Positions 8,201 to 11,893 of a DNA stretch of 11,893 bases are shown in pieces. The translations under genes were made by a program, and so were the position numbers. Source of the stretch: Hemicentrotus pulcherrimus (Eukaryota; Echinodermata; Echinoidea; Camarodonta; Strongylocentrotidae); NCBI GenBank assembly GCA_003118195.1, contig BEXV01001407.1, positions 30,200-42,092 on the forward strand, written 5' to 3'. Each line of letters opens with the position of its first letter. Position 1 is the first letter of the stretch. The notes beneath the pieces were generated by a model, which saw only the letters and a program-made list of their open reading frames with translations, was not told where the DNA came from and did not search any database.

Positions 8201-11200
8201 TGATTTTATGATATCCATTCTCAGAAGATCCACAAACACTGCTTAAATAACACATATCTATGTAGGTTCCTCCACATCTTTAAGTGGTTAACAAATTGTA
8301 ATGGTTAACTTGGTTCACGCTCAATCCACCCACAGGGAATTATTCTGCAGTGTTCTCATTGTGGGTACATTCTGTAATGAAACCCGATTTCATTTACATC
8401 AAAGCATTACCTGTTTCTCTCCAAACTCTGTAGCCCATCCTGTCATATGTTTAGTCAGGTCTTCTGTGACGTAGGAAGTGAGGGAGGAGGATAGCTGCAT
8501 TAAGGCTGGAATATTTTCTGCAGCATTGGATTCTGAGGTGACAATTTTGCTGGAGGAGTCTACATTGTCCAAGCACTTCTCAGGAACCATGGATTTCTTC
8601 TCCAAATTATCACCATTTGTTTCACTACTGCAAATAGAGACATATATAGGAATTACATGTTACATACGGTACTAAAGCAGTCTTACAATGGCTTTTATAT
8701 TGAATACATCACAGTTTGCTCAATACAAACTATATTCACTTGAATTCTTTATTAATCCATGTACAAACAATGTGTTGAAATGTGTTTAGGGTGGAAATAC
8801 ACCAAGTCAATGAATCACTTTATAAACTGTTTTCTTAGAAATTAAAACGATAGAAAAACTCAATCTAAATGCGTTAAAACTCCATTATTTCATGATTTTC
8901 CAAGGTGTAAAGTTACCCAACCTAAATTTTGAAATGTTACTTTAAAAGCAAAAGGGTCAAAAGCCAAACCAAAGAGCATAAGGCGTTAAAAAAAAAAGAT
9001 GTCGTATTGCCCTCTGCGACCTACCAAAAAAATCTTGAAATCTATGGTCGGCTTTTGGAAAAAGCTTTTTAACTTATATTTATACCATAAAATGTTCAGG
9101 CAAAATGAAAAAAAAAAATCTATTAAAGCATTCAAGACTGAGAAATATCAGCGCAACGAGGGAGAAGAACAAAAATGAATAAAAAACATCTTTTTTTAAG
9201 GCCTACCTGGAGCAATATATCTTACTATATATTTTTATTTTTCCTATTAGGCATGCAATGTGAGATCAAAAATAACCCTTTTAATTTTTACATGTCTTAT
9301 TTTTGTAATGCTAATAAATGAAATTTGAGTCGCTGCTGTAGCTCCAAAGCAAAGGTCAAGACAATAACTACCGGTACCCTTGCTTTCATAATAGCTACTG
9401 AACATGCATAATTTTTCTTTTAATTGGGCCAGAAGTTCTCAATTTCTCTTAAAAGTGTGTAAATGGGGAACTGATACTGTCTAGCCATATAGTTGGCCCT
9501 CAAACACATGCAAAATCTAACTGTTATTGAAAGGAAATATAAGAATAATGTAAAGGAATGCCAATGATTTGGTATCTTCCTGACTCTTGACCCTAAACCC
9601 CAAAGTGTTTTGTTTGAAGCATCGAAAAGTGAGGTGAATCTTTCTACTGGAATACATAATGGACATTTCAAGTAATAGTTCTTCTGAAGTTGATTTAGGA
9701 TATATATTTAATTTGTAAGTCAGTAACCAAACTTTTGCCTCTTTGGAACTATGTTGACCAACACTGTACTTAATATATAATTAATCAGATCATCTTCCTA
9801 TGGTTATACATACTATCACCAATTTTGAAGTTCATAACTCAAATTGTTCTTGAGATATCGCTATAAGGAGAAAGCGGAACAGACAGCCCAAAAACATAAT
9901 GCCTCTAACATCACCTTCAGTGGGCGGAGGCATCATTTATGAGGTATTAAGGGACACCCTCATCCAATTATACCAGCGTATTTCAACCTTATTTTAGTCA
10001 CGACACCCTTCTAAGAAAAAGTCACTTTCAAGGCACTCCAATCCCAAAGTCATCACAGGAGATTTATTTTGCATCACTCTGGCACTCGTAAAGTGCCATA
10101 TGCACACATACAATGTACAGGCACATTTTTTTCTTAACTTTGTAAACGGGCAAAAAAAAAAAGGAATTCTAATATTGTAGTCAACACACTAGATAAGATA
10201 TAAGACAATGTATGCAGACACTTTGATATGCGAATATAAAGATATGATCTGGAAGCTCATTGCCCAGAATTATCCTGTTTCTAAATGTTGCAAGTGAGTG
10301 AAGCGAACTAGCATGGAAAAAGCGTAATTTCGATTAAAAAATATAAGATATGTTCTGGCACCTCGTTGTCAAATAGAATGACATACGGGCACCTCATTGC
10401 CCAAATATGGGGCTATTTAGGCACTTTGCTGCCTGAAATTATCCTTTCCTAAATTATCATAATAGTCGCATGTGTATAGCGTTTAATAACATGTTTCTAA
10501 ACGATGTACTTAGTGAGGGCAAGAAAACAGAGCAAGCAAGGGAGAAAGACACTATAATTCATTAAATATTTCCTCATGAAAACGGTTTCTAATATTTGAT
10601 TTTCACAAAACAACAATATTCCAAAGTATTTTTTTGATATAGCTAAATTTCTCTCAATGCACTCCTAGAAACGTCTAGCGCATCCGGTTGAAAAATGCTG
10701 AAGTAGAATATTGTGGCTGAAAATTGAGCTTACCTTGATGCTGTTGGTGGAGTGCATGTTCTCTCTTTGATGTCCGTCACGTGCTTCTTGCCATCTTTAT
10801 TATCAGTTTCTGTCCCGTGCTTTTCACTTTCAGAACTGTTCTCAGTATTAAGGAGCTAGTCATTCCCAGTATGGTGTTTTTCCTCATTTTCCTCACCATT
10901 AAGTGATGGTTCTGAATCCCTGGTTCTTTCCTGTTCTTTCTCCTTTTCCCTGTCAGGATCTACATGTATATCTTTCTTCTCCTTGTCTTGAGTCCTGTCT
11001 CTTTCCATGTCGTTTTTACTGTCTCTATCCCTCTCCTTTTCCCTATCATCTTCCTTTTCTGTCTCCCTTTCTCTACCCCTTTCTTTATCCCTGTTTCTTT
11101 CCGTTTCCCTATCTCTTTCACGATCTTGGTCATGCTCCTGAGCCCTTTCTTGGTCCTGCTTTTGTTCAAGATCGCATTCTCTTTCCCTTTCACAGTCACA

Positions 11201-11493
11201 ATCTCTGTTCCTTTCCTTGTCACAATATCTATCACATTCTCTGTTCTTGGACAGTGAAGAGTTCTTTCCAATACTTGAAACAGAGGACGAGGACGTTGGA
11301 GTATGATTTGACACTCTACTTGTGTTGTTTTTCCTATACCTGTCCTCTGTAGATGATGTATGGGGTATTCTTTCTTCTGTCCCTTGCTGATGGGTTCTTG
11401 ACGTGCCTGGTGTTGAATGCTGCAGCATAGGGGAGGGGTGAGACGGAGAAGGGGATATCGAGGCTCCCGACATTGGTGATTGGCTTGATAACC
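5218..11493 (-). CDS. WAC: WAC homologue, C-terminal part, four exons (partial)
   Basis: This gene encodes the C-terminal part of a WAC protein, a nuclear adapter. In vertebrates its WW domain binds RNA polymerase II and its C-terminal coiled coil binds RNF20/RNF40, promoting H2B ubiquitination; roles in autophagy, Golgi and mitosis are also reported. The CDS joins 11493-10734, 8627-8411, 5983-5856 and 5287-5218, with phases that fit exactly (AG|T Ser, CAG|GCT Gln-Ala, AG|A Arg). It gives 390 codon positions before the terminal TAA. Diagnostic matches to vertebrate WAC are the LTKHMTGW...GEKQ block, the RSLVRVSEIQANL block, and the final LFLRKQ...LEKLKNEN. The WW domain is outside the window. 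Anomalies are an in-frame TAG at codon 212 and a long charged insertion. Intact splice sites argue against a processed pseudogene. A single transition, an assembly error, an optional intron or readthrough could explain the TAG. Confidence 0.9.
5288..5855 (-). other. Intron, 568 bp, WAC-like gene
   Basis: The donor is AAAG|GTGAGA at 5855 and the acceptor is CTCCTGCAG ending at 5288. The content is AT-rich. The 11-mer GTGCGCGACAC at 5548-5558 is the same as the repeated unit in the E-box array near 3010. I see no RNA gene or mobile element within it. Confidence 0.88.
5856..5983 (-). CDS. WAC: WAC-like gene, exon encoding the coiled-coil core
   Basis: The acceptor is TTGTTATTCAG before 5983 and the donor is AAG|GTGAG after 5856. 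The exon has 42 full codons starting AAKASEDTHV and two bases of a split Arg codon. The segment FARSLVRVSEIQANLQEE matches the most conserved part of vertebrate WAC, the start of the coiled coil that follows the GW...EKQ block. The first half (ASEDTHVLGAEST) is less conserved. Confidence 0.93.
6205..6228. repeat. (ACT)8 trinucleotide microsatellite
   Basis: Eight perfect ACT units lie in the larger intron of the WAC-like gene. This is a simple repeat with no coding role here. Length polymorphism between individuals would be expected. Confidence 0.95.
6843..7992 (+). pseudogene. Reverse transcriptase and C-terminal region, pseudogene
   Basis: The reverse transcriptase fingers and palm are recognisable in pieces. 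The first piece (6869-7126) runs from MDGGK through LLDLSS, LEWFQSYL and the GVPQG motif (7070-7084, motif B). In motif A the Asp of LLDL is kept, but the following Phe-Asp-Thr found in the family is deleted, leaving LLDLSSSVNH. The frame then breaks just after GVPQG. The catalytic FADD (motif C) survives in another frame at 7180-7191. Further pieces read NWLNSHSLKLN (about 7280) and DLGVFLDSN (about 7420), with stops at about 7491 and 7580. The last piece, 7592-7855, carries LQNAAARVV and LHWLPV. These breaks show it cannot make an active enzyme. Confidence 0.88.
6843..8152 (+). mobile_element. 5'-truncated, decayed CR1/L2-like non-LTR retrotransposon
   Basis: The copy starts abruptly inside the reverse transcriptase domain, just before LREMDGGK, and runs through the rest of the reverse transcriptase and the conserved C-terminal LQNAAARVV...LHWLPV region. 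It then enters a 3' UTR with the motif GCGCCTTGAGCATTTG (8085-8100) and ends in a TTA-rich tail at about 8139-8152. A missing 5' part and an A/T-rich simple tail are typical of target-primed insertion. It lies inside a WAC intron in antisense to the gene. The element is dead: it has frameshifts, stops and an internal deletion. No target duplication could be identified. The exact clade (CR1, L2, Crack, Rex) needs alignment. Confidence 0.88.
8411..8627 (-). CDS. WAC: WAC-like gene, exon with conserved GW/EKQ block
   Basis: The acceptor is CTATTTGCAG before 8627 and the donor is ACAG|GTAATG after 8411. One leading base completes a Ser codon; 72 full codons follow and end on Gln. The last third, SSLTSYVTEDLTKHMTGW followed by GEKQ, aligns with the vertebrate WAC segment just upstream of the coiled coil, where Trp, the Lys-His pair and Glu-Lys-Gln are kept. 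The first part (SETNGDNLEKK and on) is a low-conservation linker. The 3' end in phase 0 joins directly to the next exon. Confidence 0.92.
9811..9935. repeat. Dispersed repeat fragment ending in an ATGCCTC hairpin
   Basis: ATGCCTC at 9899-9905 pairs with GAGGCAT at 9927-9933. Before it comes a run that includes CAATTTTGAAGTTCATA, CTTGAGATATCGCTATAA and GCGGAACAGACAG. From memory, this order (a gagatatcgc phrase, a gga-cagacag phrase, then cataatgcctc and a gaggcat hairpin) recurs as a common interspersed repeat in many marine invertebrate genomes. The inverted repeat is seen directly; the family assignment is recollection and should be searched. It appears to be one end only, and no matching far end was found. 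Confidence 0.5.
10081..10433. repeat. Cluster of degenerate GGCA-loop-TGCC stem-loop repeats
   Basis: Four short hairpins share a stem of GGCA and TGCC type: GGCACT-CGTAA-AGTGCC at 10081-10097, GGCA-CCTCGT-TGTC at 10357-10370 (one G-T wobble), GGGCA-CCTCAT-TGCCC at 10387-10402, and GGCA-CTTTGC-TGCC at 10420-10433. The last three are spaced about 31 and 32 bases apart. A related copy without the stem is GGAAGCTCATTGCCC at 10251-10265. The copies at 10251 and 10357 share upstream sequence (AAGATATGATCTGG and AAGATATGTTCTGG); the copies at 10251 and 10420 share downstream AATTATCCT. They are relics of a repeated unit, lying in a WAC intron. Confidence 0.55.
10734..11493 (-). CDS. WAC: WAC-like gene, large exon with Ser/Pro region and RE/RD tract
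   Basis: The acceptor CATTTCCTCTTCAG precedes 11493 and the donor is CAAG|GTAAGC after 10734. The exon is 760 bases: two bases of a split Gly codon, 252 codons and two bases of a split Ser codon. Codons 1-30 (LSSQSPMSGASISPSPSHPS) resemble the Ser/Pro stretch with QSPMS in vertebrate WAC. Codons 84-192 form a mixed-charge tract (79 of 109 residues are Arg, Lys, Asp or Glu), built from Arg-Glu/Arg-Asp dipeptides. Codon 212 is TAG (10858-10856). After it the frame remains open for 40 codons to the donor, including NTENSSESEKHG and KKHVTDIKERTCTPP, and joins the next exon in phase. This exon could end earlier, or be split by an 87-base optional intron. Confidence 0.85.
10856..10858 (-). other. 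In-frame TAG inside the WAC-like coding frame
   Basis: The codons around it read AAT GAC TAG CTC CTT. The frame before it encodes the charged tract, and the frame after it reaches the donor at 10734 and matches the phase of the conserved downstream exons. The next base is C, a context associated with leaky termination. If real and not spliced out, it would remove the conserved C-terminus including the coiled coil. Confidence 0.85.
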
Positions 11494-11893
11494 CTGAAGA
11501 GGAAATGTAGAAACAGTATGTAATATCTGACCTCACATACAAAAATCAGGCTAATTTCTTTTTCTATAAGCAAATATTCACAATTTTTCAATTTTTTGAG
11601 TATTTTAAGCAACGAAAGTGAGTGTTTATGTGACCTAATAATTTCCCCCAATTTGTATGCCTCTGCCCATCAAGGGTGATGCTGGCAGCAAAGACAATTT
11701 ACTGTGACATACTTCCATAGACCACTTGACAGGCATAGATTGCTGTGCTAAAAAAGGGGCTTGGAAAGATACATTCACCAATGATTCCCTCAAAGAGGAC
11801 CTAAAGCCGTTGGTCCTCCGGTTGCTTACTTAGCAGTCAGGTAAAATAACCACCACTACTCTACATGTGAAGACATGCCGCCCTCTTCTTAAT
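11494..11893. other. Upstream intron of the WAC-like gene, no exon recognised
   Basis: The sequence next to 11494 is a good acceptor with a pyrimidine tract (CTACATTTCCTCTTCAG). No further WAC-like coding segment is found up to the window end in the three minus-strand frames. The last 90 bases (from about 11795) look less AT-rich and may be part of a dispersed repeat, but I cannot identify it. Confidence 0.6.

Larger units (their letters stand above)
5984..8410 (-). other. Intron, 2427 bp, WAC-like gene, carrying an antisense LINE remnant
   Basis: The donor is ACAG|GTAATG at 8410 and the acceptor is TTATTCAG ending at 5984. Between 6843 and 8152 it holds a decayed non-LTR retrotransposon in the opposite orientation. 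It also contains an (ACT)8 microsatellite and short AT-rich hairpins, such as AAGTAAT-TC-ATTACTT at 6375-6390. The remainder shows no gene. Confidence 0.88.
8628..10733 (-). other. Intron, 2106 bp, WAC-like gene
   Basis: The donor is CAAG|GTAAGC at 10733, close to consensus, and the acceptor is TTTGCAG ending at 8628. The sequence is AT-rich with several poly-A/T runs (for example 8988-8997 and 10151-10161). It holds a dispersed repeat end at 9811-9935 and a degenerate stem-loop repeat cluster at 10081-10433. An 83-codon open frame at 9420-9671 on the same strand has no domain and no flanking splice logic, and I regard it as chance. Confidence 0.87.

Noticed and set aside
9420..9671. 83-codon minus-strand frame inside a WAC intron
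   Set aside because: No homology recognised. As an exon it has no counterpart in WAC, and the flanking exons already join in phase without it.
10734..10896. Joining the GTGAGG donor at 10896 directly to the next exon as a way to skip the TAG
   Set aside because: That donor leaves one base of a codon while the next exon needs two, so the conserved C-terminus would be out of frame.
10903..11352. Open frames antisense to, or in another frame of, the charged exon (hydrophobic Phe/Pro/Leu-rich products)
   Set aside because: They are shadows of the repetitive RE/RD coding tract. The minus-strand frame with matched splice phases and WAC homology explains the region.
11494..11893. Search for a further upstream WAC exon
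   Set aside because: No minus-strand frame shows WAC-like sequence; stops are frequent. The next exon is probably outside the window.

Overview
This window looks like nuclear DNA from an animal. It is AT-rich and carries one multi-exon gene on the minus strand with canonical GT-AG introns, plus the wreck of a non-LTR retrotransposon and several small repeat elements with inverted termini. A marine invertebrate, possibly an echinoderm, would fit the retroelement type (CR1/L2-like with a TTA tail) and the TTAA-flanked small element. That placement is an inference and not firm. I see no bacterial, organellar or viral gene.

The only protein gene I can support is the 3' half of a WAC homologue (WW domain-containing adapter with coiled coil), read on the minus strand from about 11493 down to its stop at 5218-5220. 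Four coding exons can be placed to the base: 11493-10734, 8627-8411, 5983-5856 and 5287-5218. Their codon phases fit exactly across all three introns. The last three exons give the conserved C-terminus, including the coiled coil that in vertebrate WAC contacts the RNF20/RNF40 H2B ubiquitin ligase. The WW domain and N-terminus would lie beyond the right edge of the window. The first visible exon is unusual in two ways: it encodes a 109-residue Arg-Glu/Arg-Asp tract that I do not recall in vertebrate WAC, and it has an in-frame TAG at 10858-10856 although the same frame stays open on both sides and continues correctly into the next exon. An 87-base in-frame GT...AG segment (10896-10810) contains this TAG and could be an optional intron.

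Layout, left to right: 1-580 has no gene; 581-939 is a small element with about 55-bp terminal inverted repeats; 940-2798 has no gene; 2799-3215 is a second small element flanked by TTAA, with three CACGTG boxes at its exact centre; 3216-5217 has no gene but must include the WAC 3' UTR, which would contain a long polypyrimidine tract (sense strand) at 5103-4971. From 5218 to 11493 is the WAC-like gene. Its 2.4-kb intron holds a dead retroelement in antisense (6843-8152), and its 2.1-kb intron holds a dispersed repeat (9811-9935) and a cluster of degenerate short stem-loop repeats (10081-10433). The last 400 bases hold no recognised exon.

The most promising leads are the TAG/optional-intron question, the lineage-specific charged tract in WAC, and the TTAA element that carries a helically phased E-box array.
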